The notes under the pieces were generated by a model. That model searched no databases. It was not told the origin of the DNA and saw only the letters and a program-made list of their open reading frames with translations. 64,000 bases of DNA, from assembly GCA_016916535.1 (NCBI GenBank), contig CP070276.1:2356001-2420000 (forward strand). Direction: 5' to 3'. The position numbers and the translations under genes were made by a program. Below are positions 34,970 to 44,560 of the stretch, piece after piece; the stretch's first letter is position 1; the number at the start of each line of letters is the position of its first letter. This DNA comes from Dysgonomonadaceae bacterium zrk40 (GTDB lineage Bacteria; Bacteroidota; Bacteroidia; Bacteroidales; Dysgonomonadaceae).

Positions 34970-36859
34970 TCAGATCATTTCGAAGCTCCGTTTCACGAAG
35001 CTGTTCAGCGACTCACCCTTCAGCAGACCACCGGCCAGCAGTGCCAGGTCGACCATATGCTTCAGCTTCGTGTCGGCTGTGACCGTTGTCTCCAGTTCCT
35101 CCTTCGATTCGCTTAGGGTGATCAGCTGTTTGATGTAAGAGTGATCGGCATTGAGTACCAGCTGATAGCTGTCGGGCATCTCACCATAGAACGCCATCTG
35201 TTGCTGCATGGCGGCCATCTCTTTCATGCGGCGGGAGAACTCGTTCTGGGTGATCTGCACCGGTTTGGAGCTTTCACCCAGAGCCTTGAAGTCGACGTTG
35301 AACTCAGTCTTCTCGATGACCGGCAACTGTGACTTCACCACTTCGGTCAGTGTCTCCTTCTGCTTGTCGCTCAGCTCCGGTGCACTCTTCTCTTCTTTTT
35401 CGATGATGTGCTCAATGATGTCGCTGTCTACCCGTACGAAGCGGATTTTCTCCAGCTTCTGCTCCAGTAGTCCCATCCAATGTACATCGAGCTGTCCATC
35501 CATCAACAGGACATCGTATCCCTTCTCACGGGCCGCCTCGATGGGAGCATACTGCTCCTGATGGTCGCTGGCGTAGAGCCAGATGAGGTCGCCGTTCTTG
35601 TCGGTCTGTGACCCCTTGGTCAGTTCCTTGTATTCTTCAATTGTGTAGGACTGCTGCTCACTGTTCTTCACCAGTGCGAACTTGGCGGCACGGTCGTAGA
35701 ACTTCTCTTCAGAGAGCATCCCATATTCGATAAAGAGCTTCAGGCTCTCCCACTTCTCCTCGAACTGGGGACGCTCTTTTTTGAAGAGTTCCTCGAGCTT
35801 GTCAGCTACCTTTTTGGTGATGTGGTTGGAGATCTTCTTCACGTTCTGATCGCTTTGCAGGTAGGAGCGGGAGACATTCAGCGGGATGTCGGGTGAATCA
35901 ATCACTCCGTGCAGCAGTGTGAGGAACTCCGGTACGATCCCCTCCACCGAGTCGGTGACGTAAACCTGATTGCTGTAGAGCTGTATCTTGTTGCGCTGCA
36001 GGTCTATGTTGCTCTTGATTTTCGGGAAATAGAGGATACCGGTCAGGTTGAAGGGGTAGTCCACGTTGAGGTGGATCCAGAAGAGTGGCTCGTCGGTGAA
36101 CGACATGGGATAGAGGGTGCGGTAGAACTGGAGGTAATCCTCATCCTTGAGCTCTGTCGGTTTTTGTTTCCAGAGCGGGTTCACCTCATTTACCACGTTG
36201 TCTTCTTCGGTGTCCACATATTTGCCATCCTTCCACTCCTGCTTTTTGCCGAACACCACCGGTATGGGCAGAAACTTGCAGTACTTCTTCAGAAGTGATT
36301 CAATCTTCTCTTTCTCCAGGAACTCCTTGTTCTCATCGTCGATGTGGAGGATGATGTCGGTGCCGCGATCCTCTTTTTTCACCTCCTCCATGGTGTACTC
36401 AGGTGAGCCGTCGCACGACCACTTCACTGCGGGTGCTTCCTGGTTGTGTGATTTTGTGACGATCTCCACTTTCTTCGCCACCATGAAGGTGGAGTAGAAG
36501 CCCAGCCCGAAGTGACCGATGATGGCGTTGCTGTTGTCCTTGTATTTATCGAGGAAGTCGTTGGCCGAAGAGAGGGCAATCTGGTTGATGTATTTGTCCA
36601 GTTCTTCGGCGGTCATGCCGATACCACGGTCGGAGAGGGTTACGGTTTTCTTTTTCTTGTCGACCGAGACCCTTACGGAGAGGTCGCCCAGTTCACCTTT
36701 GAACTCGCCCACATCGGCAAGTGTCTTGAGCTTCTGTGTGGCATCGACGGCATTGGAGACGATCTCACGCAGGAAGATTTCATGATCACTGTATAGAAAC
36801 TTTTTGATGATTGGGAAGATGTTGTCGGTGGTGACACCGATTTGTCCTTTTTGTGCCAT
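34970..36859 (-). CDS. htpG: chaperone HtpG (Hsp90)
   Basis: Cytosolic ATP-dependent chaperone, 629 aa. The GHKL ATPase domain is clear: LREIVSNAVDATQKLK (catalytic Glu and Asn), SDRGIGMT, IGHFGLGFYSTFMVA. The middle domain has FPKIKSNIDLQRNKIQLYSNQVYVTD and NVSRSYLQSD, and the C-terminal dimerisation domain ends SLNSFVKRSFEMI. All domains are complete, with no truncation. Single gene between coaA and the ECF sigma gene, terminator at 34905-34942. Heat-shock control is likely for the family, but no operator was recognised in the 330-bp upstream region. Confidence 0.96.
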   Translation of the reverse strand: MAQKGQIGVTTDNIFPIIKKFLYSDHEIFLREIVSNAVDATQKLKTLADVGEFKGELGDLSVRVSVDKKKKTVTLSDRGIGMTAEELDKYINQIALSSANDFLDKYKDNSNAIIGHFGLGFYSTFMVAKKVEIVTKSHNQEAPAVKWSCDGSPEYTMEEVKKEDRGTDIILHIDDENKEFLEKEKIESLLKKYCKFLPIPVVFGKKQEWKDGKYVDTEEDNVVNEVNPLWKQKPTELKDEDYLQFYRTLYPMSFTDEPLFWIHLNVDYPFNLTGILYFPKIKSNIDLQRNKIQLYSNQVYVTDSVEGIVPEFLTLLHGVIDSPDIPLNVSRSYLQSDQNVKKISNHITKKVADKLEELFKKERPQFEEKWESLKLFIEYGMLSEEKFYDRAAKFALVKNSEQQSYTIEEYKELTKGSQTDKNGDLIWLYASDHQEQYAPIEAAREKGYDVLLMDGQLDVHWMGLLEQKLEKIRFVRVDSDIIEHIIEKEEKSAPELSDKQKETLTEVVKSQLPVIEKTEFNVDFKALGESSKPVQITQNEFSRRMKEMAAMQQQMAFYGEMPDSYQLVLNADHSYIKQLITLSESKEELETTVTADTKLKHMVDLALLAGGLLKGESLNSFVKRSFEMI

Positions 36860-37189
36860 ATATCTTTTTTTTTATTGGGTTATTGCAACGCTGATAAATT
36901 TGCAAATAGTGTGCCATAGTTTCGCTTTGCGAATTGGGCCAGGAGGGACCTTTAATCGCTAAACTTTATACCCTCTCTTGTTATATTGATATTATTTATC
37001 GTATATTGATGAACTTCTTCCGCCTGAATATTCCCAATATCCCATGTGGGAATCAATGGAATATCACTTTTTATTTCACAATTAACAATCATTAATCGTT
37101 TTTCGTTCCACAAACACTCTTTCTTTTGAATAGTTATTTTTATATTTGCAAGGACAACGGTCATTTAACACAATAAAAAGTTATCGCTT
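36860..37189. other. 330-bp divergent intergenic region
   Basis: Separates htpG (minus) from the ECF sigma gene (plus). It holds a TATATTTG box at 37141-37148 for the sigma gene and a small palindrome CCCATGTGGG near 37050. A 70-codon minus-strand frame (36952-37164) has no recognisable motif and overlaps the promoter, so it was not called. No CIRCE-like heat-shock repeat seen. Confidence 0.6.
37141..37148 (+). promoter_or_regulatory. -7 box of ECF sigma gene promoter
   Basis: TATATTTG, 42 bp before the sigma-factor start. Confidence 0.55.
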
Positions 37190-37708
37190 ATGAAGACAAA
37201 GAAATCTTTCGAGAAACAGTTGTTGAGTCTGCAGGATAATATGTTCAATTTTGCACTTACGCTGACTGCCGACCGGGAAGAAGCAAAGGATCTGTTGCAG
37301 GAGACTACGCTCCGGGTTTTGGATAACAGGGAGAAATATTATGAGAACGTAAACTTCAAGGGCTGGGTGTTCACCATCATGCACAACATCTTTGTGAACA
37401 ACTACCGCAAGATTGTGAGAAGCCAGACCATCATCGACAAAACAGAAAACCTCTATCACCTCAATCTCCCGCAGGACTCCGGTTTCGATACCCCTGACGG
37501 AGCCTACACCATCAAGGAGATCAACAAGGCGATTAACAGCTTCACAGAGGAGTACAAGGTGCCCTTCTCGATGCATGTCTCCGGATTCAAATATGAGGAG
37601 ATTGCCCGTCACCTCTCGTTGCCCATCGGTACGGTGAAGAGCAGGATCTTTTTTGCCCGCAAAAGATTGCAGGAGATGCTGAAGGATTTCCGCTACTACT
37701 CAGAATAA
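37190..37708 (+). CDS. ECF-type RNA polymerase sigma factor
   Basis: Sigma-70 family factor of extracytoplasmic-function size, 172 aa. Region 2 (about 12-75) contains ALTLTADREEAKDLLQETTLRVL and FKGWVFTIMHNIFVNNYRK; region 4 (about 115-165) contains FSMHVSGFKYEEIARHLSLPIGTVKSRIFFARKRLQEML, the HTH that reads the -35 element. No anti-sigma factor, TonB receptor or SusC/D pair lies next to it, so the usual partner-switch regulation is not visible. It has its own promoter and terminator. Its regulon is unknown. Confidence 0.94.
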   Translation: MKTKKSFEKQLLSLQDNMFNFALTLTADREEAKDLLQETTLRVLDNREKYYENVNFKGWVFTIMHNIFVNNYRKIVRSQTIIDKTENLYHLNLPQDSGFDTPDGAYTIKEINKAINSFTEEYKVPFSMHVSGFKYEEIARHLSLPIGTVKSRIFFARKRLQEMLKDFRYYSE

Positions 37709-37733
37709 TCAACAGACAACGATAAATTGTTTT

Positions 37734-37761
37734 AAACCTCTTTCATTGAAAGAGGTTTTTT
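37734..37761 (+). terminator. terminator after ECF sigma gene
   Basis: AAACCTCTTTC-att-GAAAGAGGTTT followed by T. Perfect 11-bp stem, 26 bp after the stop. Confidence 0.92.
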
Positions 37762-37779
37762 CATTTCCGACAAATGCGG

Positions 37780-37787
37780 TATCTTTG
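37780..37787 (+). promoter_or_regulatory. -7 box of Ca2+/Na+ antiporter promoter
   Basis: TATCTTTG, 48 bp before the antiporter start and just after the sigma terminator. Confidence 0.6.
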
Positions 37788-37834
37788 CAACTGAAAAATT
37801 GATTGTTCAGGAATAGGTTTTATAAATAGAATAT

Positions 37835-38773
37835 ATGGAAATTGTCTGGTTGTTGCTTTCACTCGTGATTCTTTATTTCGGTGCCGAAGGGCTGGTGTCG
37901 GGCGCTGCCTCGCTGGCCAAACGGATTGGTATCAGTCCCCTGGTGATCGGGCTTACCATCGTTTCGGTGGGAACCAGTGCACCGGAGCTGCTGGTGAGCG
38001 TGAAGGCAGCCCTCAACGGTCAGGGTGCCCTCTCGGTAGGGAACGTACTGGGGTCTAACTTTTTCAACGTGGGGCTCATCCTGGGCATTTCTGCCATTAT
38101 TTACCCGCTGGCGGTGAAGCGACAACTGCTCAAGCTCGACGTGCCGGTGATGATACTCTCCTCGCTGCTCTTCTTTTTCTTTTTCCTCGATTTTACCATC
38201 TCCCGACTGGAGGCATTGGTCTTTGTGTTGATCCTGATTACCTATATCACCTATATGTTGATCACTTCGAAAAAAGAGAAGCCTGCACAGAAAGGGGATG
38301 AGGAGGATGAGATCAAGATGAGCAAGCACTGGCTGCTCGACATCCTTTTCATCGGGGTGGGACTGGCCGCGCTGGTCTACGGTTCCGACCTGCTGGTGGT
38401 GAATGCGGTGATCATCGCCGGATGGCTGGGTATGTCGGAGGCACTGATTGGCCTCACCATAGTGGCGGCAGGCACCAGCATGCCGGAAATGGCCACCTCA
38501 GTGGTGGCAGCGCTCAAGAAACGTTCCGACATCGCCATCGGCAACGTGGTGGGGTCGAATATCTTCAATATATTCCTGATCCTGGGTGTTACGGGCCTAA
38601 TAACTCCTCTGCATACCAGTGACATCAACTATGTGGATGGTCTCTTCAACCTGGGCATCGGTGTGCTGCTCTGGCTTTTCATGAAACGGAGTTCCCGCAT
38701 CAAGCGGGCACAGGGAGCTATCTTCCTCCTGTTCTACCTGGTCTACTTTGCCTACAAGCTGTTTCTTATTTAG
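37835..38773 (+). CDS. calcium/sodium antiporter (CaCA family, YrbG-like)
   Basis: Inner-membrane exchanger, 312 aa, with the internal duplication of the family. The first alpha repeat carries GTSAPELLVS and GNVLGSNFFNVGLILG; the second carries GTSMPEMATS and GNVVGSNIFNIFLILG. About ten hydrophobic segments, with a charged cytoplasmic loop near residues 148-165 (KKEKPAQKGDEEDEIKMSK). It would export Ca2+ using the Na+ gradient, complementing the P-type Ca2+-ATPase at 8.8 kb. Its 3' end overlaps the 3' end of lon by 8 bp, tail to tail. Confidence 0.93.
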   Translation: MEIVWLLLSLVILYFGAEGLVSGAASLAKRIGISPLVIGLTIVSVGTSAPELLVSVKAALNGQGALSVGNVLGSNFFNVGLILGISAIIYPLAVKRQLLKLDVPVMILSSLLFFFFFLDFTISRLEALVFVLILITYITYMLITSKKEKPAQKGDEEDEIKMSKHWLLDILFIGVGLAALVYGSDLLVVNAVIIAGWLGMSEALIGLTIVAAGTSMPEMATSVVAALKKRSDIAIGNVVGSNIFNIFLILGVTGLITPLHTSDINYVDGLFNLGIGVLLWLFMKRSSRIKRAQGAIFLLFYLVYFAYKLFLI

Positions 38774-41231
38774 CAACAGCCAGATTCTTCGCATTGGCCA
38801 CTTTCTCGGGTAGCAGAGCTGCGTCAAGCACCTCCTTCACGTCACTCACATAGTGGAAGGTGAGTCCTTTCACGTAGTCAGCTTTGATCTCCTCAATATC
38901 TTTTTGGTTCTCCTTGCAAAGAATGATATCGCTGATGCCGGCCCGTTTGGCTGCCAGGATCTTTTCGCGGATGCCACCTACCGGCAACACCTTACCCCGC
39001 AGGGTGATTTCACCGGTCATGGCCACGTTCGCACGTACCTTGCGTTGTGTGTAGACCGATGCCAGTGAAGTGATCATGGTGATACCCGCCGAGGGTCCAT
39101 CCTTGGGAATGGCTCCTTCGGGCACATGGATGTGTGTGTTCCAGTTGTCGAACAGCTCCGGATCGATTTCCAATTCCTCCGCGTGGGAGTGGATGTACTC
39201 CATGGCCAACATGGCCGACTCCTTCATTACATCTCCCAGGTTGCCGGTGAGGGTCAGCTTGGCACCCTTGCCACGGCTGAGTGAGCTCTCCACGAAAAGA
39301 ATCTCTCCTCCTACGGCAGTCCAGGCCAGGCCGGTCACCACGCCGGCGTATTCGTTGCCCTGGTATCGGTCGCGACTGTATTGCTCCACACCCAGGTATT
39401 CACGGATATCCTGCACTTTCAGCGAGCGGGGGTAGGGCTCCTCAGCCGCCACACGACGGGCCACGCGGCGCATGATCTTGGCGATCTTCTTGTTCAGCTC
39501 TCTCACACCCGACTCGCGCGTGTAGTTTTCGATGATGCGTTGCAGTGTGGGCTTGGGGATGTTGAATGCTCCTTTTTCGATGCCGTGGTTCAACAGCTCC
39601 TTGGGCACCAGGTGACGGTGGGAGATTTCTATCTTCTCCTCGGTGATGTATCCCCCCACGTTGATCAGCTCCATGCGGTCGAGCAGTGGTTGCGGGATGC
39701 TGTTCAGGTTGTTGGCCGTTGCAATGAAGAGTACCTTCGAGAGGTCGTAATCGATGGAGAGGTAGTTGTCGTGGAATGCCATGTTCTGTTCCGGGTCGAG
39801 CACCTCCAGCAGTGCCGAGGAGGGATCACCGCGGAAGTCGTTGCCGATCTTGTCAACTTCGTCGAGTACGAACACCGGGTTGGAGGTGCCTGACTTCTGT
39901 ATGTTCTGGATGATGCGCCCCGGAATGGCTCCAATATAGGTGCGGCGATGACCGCGGATCTCCGCCTCATCGTGCAGTCCCCCCAGCGATACCCGTACGT
40001 ACTTGCGGTTCAACGCCTCAGCGATTGACTTGCCCAGAGAGGTCTTGCCCACCCCCGGGGGGCCGTAAAGACAGAGGATGGGCGATTTGAGATCGCCCTT
40101 CAACTTGAGCACCGCCAGGTGCTCAATGATACGCTCCTTCACCTTCTCCATGCCAAAGTGGTCGCGATCCAGAATCTTCTGCGCATGCTTGAGGTTGAAA
40201 TTGTCTTTCGTATATTCGTTCCAGGGCAACTCCAGGATGGTCTGCAGGTAACCGTATTGCACCGAGTAGTCGGGCGACTGCGGGTTGAGCCGCTCCAACT
40301 TCTGCACCTCTTTCTCAAAGGTCTCGGCAACAGCCGTGCTCCACTTCTTCCCGTGTCCCTTTTTACGGAACTCATCAATCTCGATCTGCTGGGTGTTGCC
40401 TCCCAGCTCCTCCTGGATGGTTCTGATCTGCTGTTGCAGGAAGTACTCCTTCTGCTGTTGATTGAGATCCTCCCTTGTCTTCATCTGGATGTTCATCTTC
40501 AGCTCCAGGATCTGTGACTCCCGGTTGAGGATCATCAACAGACGGTAGGCCTGCTCCTTTTCGTCGCGGATACTCAGTAGCTCCTGCTTCTCCCGGCTGT
40601 CGATCGGTAGGTTGGTGCCGCAGTATCCAATCAGCATGTCGGAGAAGGCTTCGCTCAGGATGGTTTGAATCAGCTCCTTGGGTGGCTCTCCCAACATCTG
40701 CAGCATGTGCACCATTGACTCACGGATGGAGTCGAGAATTGCTTTGTATTCCTTGTCATCTTTTGGTGCCTTGATGGTCTCCATCAGGTGGTAGGTGCCC
40801 TTCATGAAGGGCGTTTTTTGGGTGAGTTCCTGCCACTCGAATCGTTTCTTAGCCTGTACGATGATGCTCATGTTATCGTCAGCAAGCTCGATCACGCGGA
40901 TCACCTCTGCCAACACCCCCAGACGATAGAGGTCTTCGGCTTCGGGATCTTCCACGCTGGCATCCTTCTGGCATACCAGTCCGATGTAGCGTTGTTTCTT
41001 ACCCAGTGCCTTTATCAGTGCAAGCGACTTTTTTCTTCCAACCGAAATGGGAAGCGTGCTGCCGGGAAAGACGATTGTGTTGCGCAGTGGCAGCAACGGC
41101 AGTGTCTCTTTCAGTCCAGATTCGTCTATATCAGTATTGCCATCAATAAAGTCGCTGGCGATAAATGAGATCACGTTCGATTCACTCTCCTCGGTATGTA
41201 TGCTGTTTTTTTTGAATGGATTCATATTCAT
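38766..41231 (-). CDS. lon: ATP-dependent Lon protease
   Basis: Cytosolic AAA+ serine protease, 821 aa. N-terminal substrate domain [23 protein letters not shown]; Walker [14 protein letters not shown] (about 390), Walker [13 protein letters not shown], sensor motifs. The C-terminal peptidase holds catalytic Ser in KDGPSAGIT (about 713) and Lys in [22 protein letters not shown] (about 755). Complete. It degrades misfolded and regulatory proteins. Divergent from the trmN6-like gene; its 3' end overlaps the antiporter gene by 8 bp with no room for a separate terminator, so convergent transcripts must overlap. Confidence 0.97.
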   Translation of the reverse strand: MNMNPFKKNSIHTEESESNVISFIASDFIDGNTDIDESGLKETLPLLPLRNTIVFPGSTLPISVGRKKSLALIKALGKKQRYIGLVCQKDASVEDPEAEDLYRLGVLAEVIRVIELADDNMSIIVQAKKRFEWQELTQKTPFMKGTYHLMETIKAPKDDKEYKAILDSIRESMVHMLQMLGEPPKELIQTILSEAFSDMLIGYCGTNLPIDSREKQELLSIRDEKEQAYRLLMILNRESQILELKMNIQMKTREDLNQQQKEYFLQQQIRTIQEELGGNTQQIEIDEFRKKGHGKKWSTAVAETFEKEVQKLERLNPQSPDYSVQYGYLQTILELPWNEYTKDNFNLKHAQKILDRDHFGMEKVKERIIEHLAVLKLKGDLKSPILCLYGPPGVGKTSLGKSIAEALNRKYVRVSLGGLHDEAEIRGHRRTYIGAIPGRIIQNIQKSGTSNPVFVLDEVDKIGNDFRGDPSSALLEVLDPEQNMAFHDNYLSIDYDLSKVLFIATANNLNSIPQPLLDRMELINVGGYITEEKIEISHRHLVPKELLNHGIEKGAFNIPKPTLQRIIENYTRESGVRELNKKIAKIMRRVARRVAAEEPYPRSLKVQDIREYLGVEQYSRDRYQGNEYAGVVTGLAWTAVGGEILFVESSLSRGKGAKLTLTGNLGDVMKESAMLAMEYIHSHAEELEIDPELFDNWNTHIHVPEGAIPKDGPSAGITMITSLASVYTQRKVRANVAMTGEITLRGKVLPVGGIREKILAAKRAGISDIILCKENQKDIEEIKADYVKGLTFHYVSDVKEVLDAALLPEKVANAKNLAVAK

Positions 41232-41243
41232 TGTTTATCTCTG

Positions 41244-41272
41244 TTGTCAGAACAGAAAATTGGCTATATTTG
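41244..41272 (+). promoter_or_regulatory. promoter of trmN6-like gene
   Basis: TTG at 41244-41246, 18-bp spacer, TATATTTG at 41265-41272; 62 bp before the chosen start. Confidence 0.6.
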
Positions 41273-41333
41273 TTTTCCTGTAACAGATGATTAAACAAAT
41301 TCCGTGCCAAAGCGGCACGAAGAAGTGAGCGCA

Positions 41334-42047
41334 ATGTCGAACCCCTTTTTTAAGTTTAAACAATTCACCGTTTATCACGACCGTTGCGCCATGAAGGTGG
41401 GTACTGACGGTGTCCTGCTCGGCGCATGGGCTTCTGTGGATGGGTGTACCCATCTGTTGGATGTGGGTACCGGCTCTGGTTTGATCGCGTTGATGCTTGC
41501 ACAACGGTGCAGGAATGCTTTTGTAACTGCGATTGATCCCGATGAGGATGCCATAAAGCAGGCTGAAGAAAATGTGAAGGCATCTCTCTTCGCCGAGAGA
41601 ATCACTGTTGTGGGCACACGTTTCCAGGATTTCACAATCAAAACATCAAAACGTTTCGACCTGATTGTCTGCAATCCCCCGTTTTTTGCCCGGTCATTGC
41701 TGCCACCGGATGCTGGAAGAGCCAATGCACGACATTCCGTCAGCCTCTCACTTGAAGAGCTGATGCAAGGTGCTCACCGCTGCCTCTCACCGGAGGGACA
41801 TCTGGCCCTTATTCTCCCTGCCGAAAGGCTCGTTGAAATGGCAGCGTTGTCTGCTCATTTCGGGTTCCAGTTGCGACGGCTGACACACGTGGTCCCTTCC
41901 TCCGGGAAGCCGGTTCGCAGAATACTGGCTGAGTTTTCACGCTCTCCCGGCGAGCCGGTGGAAACTGAGCTACTGCTGGAGGTGTCTCGCCATCACTATT
42001 CACCCGCTTATATCGAGCTGGTTCGTGACTTCTATCTCAACCTCTGA
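41334..42047 (+). CDS. trmN6: tRNA1(Val) A37 N6-methyltransferase-like
   Basis: SAM-dependent N6-adenine methyltransferase of the YfiC/TrmN6 family, 237 aa from the ATG at 41334 (MSNPFFKFKQFTVYHDRCAMKVGTDGVLLGAW). That N-terminal block is the family signature, so the longer frame starting at 41304 was not used. SAM-binding LLDVGTGSGLIALMLAQ and catalytic CNPPFF are present. In E. coli it methylates A37 of tRNA-Val; the target here is by analogy. Single gene with its own promoter. Confidence 0.9.
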   Translation: MSNPFFKFKQFTVYHDRCAMKVGTDGVLLGAWASVDGCTHLLDVGTGSGLIALMLAQRCRNAFVTAIDPDEDAIKQAEENVKASLFAERITVVGTRFQDFTIKTSKRFDLIVCNPPFFARSLLPPDAGRANARHSVSLSLEELMQGAHRCLSPEGHLALILPAERLVEMAALSAHFGFQLRRLTHVVPSSGKPVRRILAEFSRSPGEPVETELLLEVSRHHYSPAYIELVRDFYLNL

Positions 42048-42109
42048 ACGTGGAGAAAGGATAAGGCAGAGCAATATAGAAATTGTTTAATATATAAGCC
42101 AAAATATAT

Positions 42110-42117
42110 TATCTTTG
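42110..42117 (+). promoter_or_regulatory. -7 box of sialidase gene promoter
   Basis: TATCTTTG, 22 bp before the chosen sialidase start. Confidence 0.6.
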
Positions 42118-42138
42118 TTGCATAGCAATCCCAAGAAT

Positions 42139-43773
42139 ATGAAAAAAATTATTTTAATCGCATTGACAATGGTAATGGCTCTTCTCTCAGTTGAGGGAGC
42201 AGATACCCTTCGGGTGAAGCAGACCCGAATTCCGATACTGATTGACCGGGAAGACAATGTCCTGTTCTACATTCGTCTGGAAGCATCGGAAAGTAAACAA
42301 TTGGATGAGATAGCTCTCCGTTTCGCTCAAGAGACAGATATGAAGGCGGTGAAGGCTGTCAGACTCTGGTATGGCGGCACCGAAGCACCGCAGCACAGGA
42401 ATACGCTTCGCTATGCCCCCGTGCAATATGTTTCAAGTCACGACCGTGGCAGGACAAGGGTGGCCAATCCTTCCTATTCACTGGAGGTGCAGGAAATCGC
42501 AACACCCGAGAGGGAGGTGCTTTTCAAGCCTGCCTATCCCCTTTTTCCCGGCATCAATTTCTTTTGGGTGAGCCTGGAGATGCATCAGGATGCATCGCTA
42601 CTCACCACAGTGGATGTGGAGATGGTCTCTGCCGAGCTCGACGGTGTAATGGCGCCCCTGTTGTTCGCAAACGAAGCTGTTACCCACCGCATGGGAATTG
42701 GCGTACGTCACGCCGGTGATGACAATGTGGCAGCTTACCGCATCCCCGGATTGGTGACTACAAACAAAGGAACATTACTGGGTGTGTATGATGTGCGTTA
42801 CAACAGCAGTGTTGATCTGCAGGAATATGTGGATGTGGGGCTGAGTAGAAGTACTGATAAGGGACAGAGTTGGGAGAAGATGCGTTTGCCTCTCAGTTTC
42901 GGGGAATATGGAGGACTGCCCAAGGCGCAAAATGGCGTGGGTGATCCTGCCATCTTAGTGGATGAGCATACAGGTACCATCTGGATAGCTGCGCTCTGGA
43001 CACATGGTATGGGTAACGGTCGTGCATGGGTCAATTCAATGGACGGTAATGAAATTCACAGCACGGGACAGTTGGTGCTCACAAAAAGTTGTGACGACGG
43101 CAAGAGCTGGTCGGAGCCGATCAACATCACCCCACAAGTGAAAGATCCCTCCTGGAACCTTCTGCTACAGGGACCCGGAATGGGGATCACCATGCAGGAC
43201 GGCACACTGGTATTTCCGATACAATATATTGATTCCACCAGGGTTCCCAATGCCGGAATCATGTATAGCAAAGATAACGGTGAGAGTTGGACCATCCATA
43301 ACCATGCCCGCACCAACACCACCGAGGCTCAGGTGGCAGAGGTAGAACCGGGAGTGTTGATGCTTAACATGCGGGATAACCGTGGCGGTAGCAGGGCGGT
43401 ATCCATTACCCGCGATCTTGGAAAAACATGGGTAGAGCATCCCTCTTCGCGGAGCGTGCTGCAGGAGCCTGTCTGCATGGCGAGTCTGATCAACGTCCCC
43501 GCATCGGAGAACCTGCTGGGTCGTGACATCCTTCTATTCGCCAATCCCAATTCCACACAACACCGCAATCAAATCACCATCAAGGCCAGTCTCGACGGAG
43601 GGTTGACCTTCCCGGAGGAGCATCAGCTGCTGCTTGATGAGGATTTTGGCTGGGGTTACTCCTGCCTGACCATGATTGATGAAGAGACGGTAGGAATACT
43701 CTACGAGAGCAGCGTAGCACACATGACTTTTCAGGCGGTGAAGCTGACAGATATCGTGAAAACCATATTTTAG
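42139..43773 (+). CDS. exo-alpha-sialidase (GH33), secreted
   Basis: Releases terminal sialic acids from glycoconjugates, probably in the periplasm or outside. 544 aa from ATG 42139; signal peptide MKKIILIALTMVMALLSVEG. An N-terminal beta-sandwich of about 150 residues, carbohydrate-binding-like, precedes the six-bladed propeller. The propeller has the YRIP motif (AYRIPGLV) with catalytic Arg and Asp boxes STDKGQSW, SCDDGKSW, SKDNGESW and TRDLGKTW plus a weaker SLDGGLTF. No lipobox. No nan catabolic genes, sialate esterase or SusC/D pair are nearby, so it is an orphan here. Confidence 0.93.
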   Translation: MKKIILIALTMVMALLSVEGADTLRVKQTRIPILIDREDNVLFYIRLEASESKQLDEIALRFAQETDMKAVKAVRLWYGGTEAPQHRNTLRYAPVQYVSSHDRGRTRVANPSYSLEVQEIATPEREVLFKPAYPLFPGINFFWVSLEMHQDASLLTTVDVEMVSAELDGVMAPLLFANEAVTHRMGIGVRHAGDDNVAAYRIPGLVTTNKGTLLGVYDVRYNSSVDLQEYVDVGLSRSTDKGQSWEKMRLPLSFGEYGGLPKAQNGVGDPAILVDEHTGTIWIAALWTHGMGNGRAWVNSMDGNEIHSTGQLVLTKSCDDGKSWSEPINITPQVKDPSWNLLLQGPGMGITMQDGTLVFPIQYIDSTRVPNAGIMYSKDNGESWTIHNHARTNTTEAQVAEVEPGVLMLNMRDNRGGSRAVSITRDLGKTWVEHPSSRSVLQEPVCMASLINVPASENLLGRDILLFANPNSTQHRNQITIKASLDGGLTFPEEHQLLLDEDFGWGYSCLTMIDEETVGILYESSVAHMTFQAVKLTDIVKTIF

Positions 43774-43816
43774 GTAAAAAAGCGTCGAACCTCACTCATA
43801 AGTCACAAAATTGTAG

Positions 43817-43824
43817 TAATTTTG
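43817..43824 (+). promoter_or_regulatory. -7 box of hpt promoter
   Basis: TAATTTTG, 20 bp before the GTG start of hpt. Confidence 0.5.
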
Positions 43825-43844
43825 GCGTTTTAAATTCCAGAATC

Positions 43845-44381
43845 GTGAAAGAAGTAATCACAATCAAAGACAGAGACTTTGAGTTGTTCATTGAGCAAGA
43901 GGTAGTTGAACAGGGGATAAAACGCATCGCCGGTAAGATGAACGCCGACCTGGAGGGAAAGAACCCAATATTTGTGGCTGTTCTTAACGGTGCTTTCATG
44001 TTTGCCGGAGAGCTCATGAAGGAGGTGAACATCGCGAGTGAGATCACCTTCGTGCGCCTGGCTTCATACCATGGAACAACCACCACCAATGATGTGAAGG
44101 AGGTGCTCGGCCTCAACGAAAGCATTGAGGGTCGGTGTGTGGTGATTGTTGAAGACATCGTGGATAGCGGCAACACTATGGTTTCTCTTCTGGAACAGAT
44201 GAAAGCACTTCGTCCCAGTGAGGTTCGGATTGCCACCCTCCTCTTCAAACCCGCGGCATTGAAACAAAAATTACATCTGGATTATGTTGCACTGGAGATT
44301 CCCAACGATTTTATTGTGGGGTATGGTCTTGATTATGACGGATACGGCCGCAACCTGAAGGATATTTACAAGGTGAAATAA
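43845..44381 (+). CDS. hpt: hypoxanthine phosphoribosyltransferase
   Basis: Purine salvage: hypoxanthine or guanine plus PRPP to IMP/GMP, cytosolic. 178 aa, GTG start (no in-frame ATG upstream; protein begins with the normal KEVITIKDRDFELFI). The PRPP motif VVIVEDIVDSGNTM and LNGAFMFAGEL are typical. Single gene with a close promoter box. Length and motifs fit the family. Confidence 0.95.
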   Translation: MKEVITIKDRDFELFIEQEVVEQGIKRIAGKMNADLEGKNPIFVAVLNGAFMFAGELMKEVNIASEITFVRLASYHGTTTTNDVKEVLGLNESIEGRCVVIVEDIVDSGNTMVSLLEQMKALRPSEVRIATLLFKPAALKQKLHLDYVALEIPNDFIVGYGLDYDGYGRNLKDIYKVK

Positions 44382-44484
44382 ACAGCCTTATACCATGCGT
44401 GACAACGAATGTGAAATTTCCTGCGAATAAGACGTAGAACCATTAATAAATCTATTTTTCCTAATTTTATAGGCGAAAAAGGAG

Positions 44485-44511
44485 TTGGTTTAAAAAAAAT
44501 GCCTATTTTTG
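44485..44511 (+). promoter_or_regulatory. promoter of tonB-like gene
   Basis: TTG at 44485-44487 and TATTTTTG at 44504-44511, 16 bp apart; 50 bp before the start. Confidence 0.55.
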
Positions 44512-44560
44512 CATTAGCAGCAGACTTGTAACAAACTGAAGTAGATAAAAATTTTTCAAA

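Noticed and set aside
36860-36960. CIRCE heat-shock operator upstream of htpG
   Set aside because: No TTAGCACTC-N9-GAGTGCTAA-like repeat is visible.
36952-37164. 70-codon minus-strand frame upstream of the ECF sigma gene
   Set aside because: No recognisable motif, overlaps the sigma promoter box, and lies in an AT-rich region where short frames arise by chance. A small anti-sigma factor was considered but there is no membrane helix.
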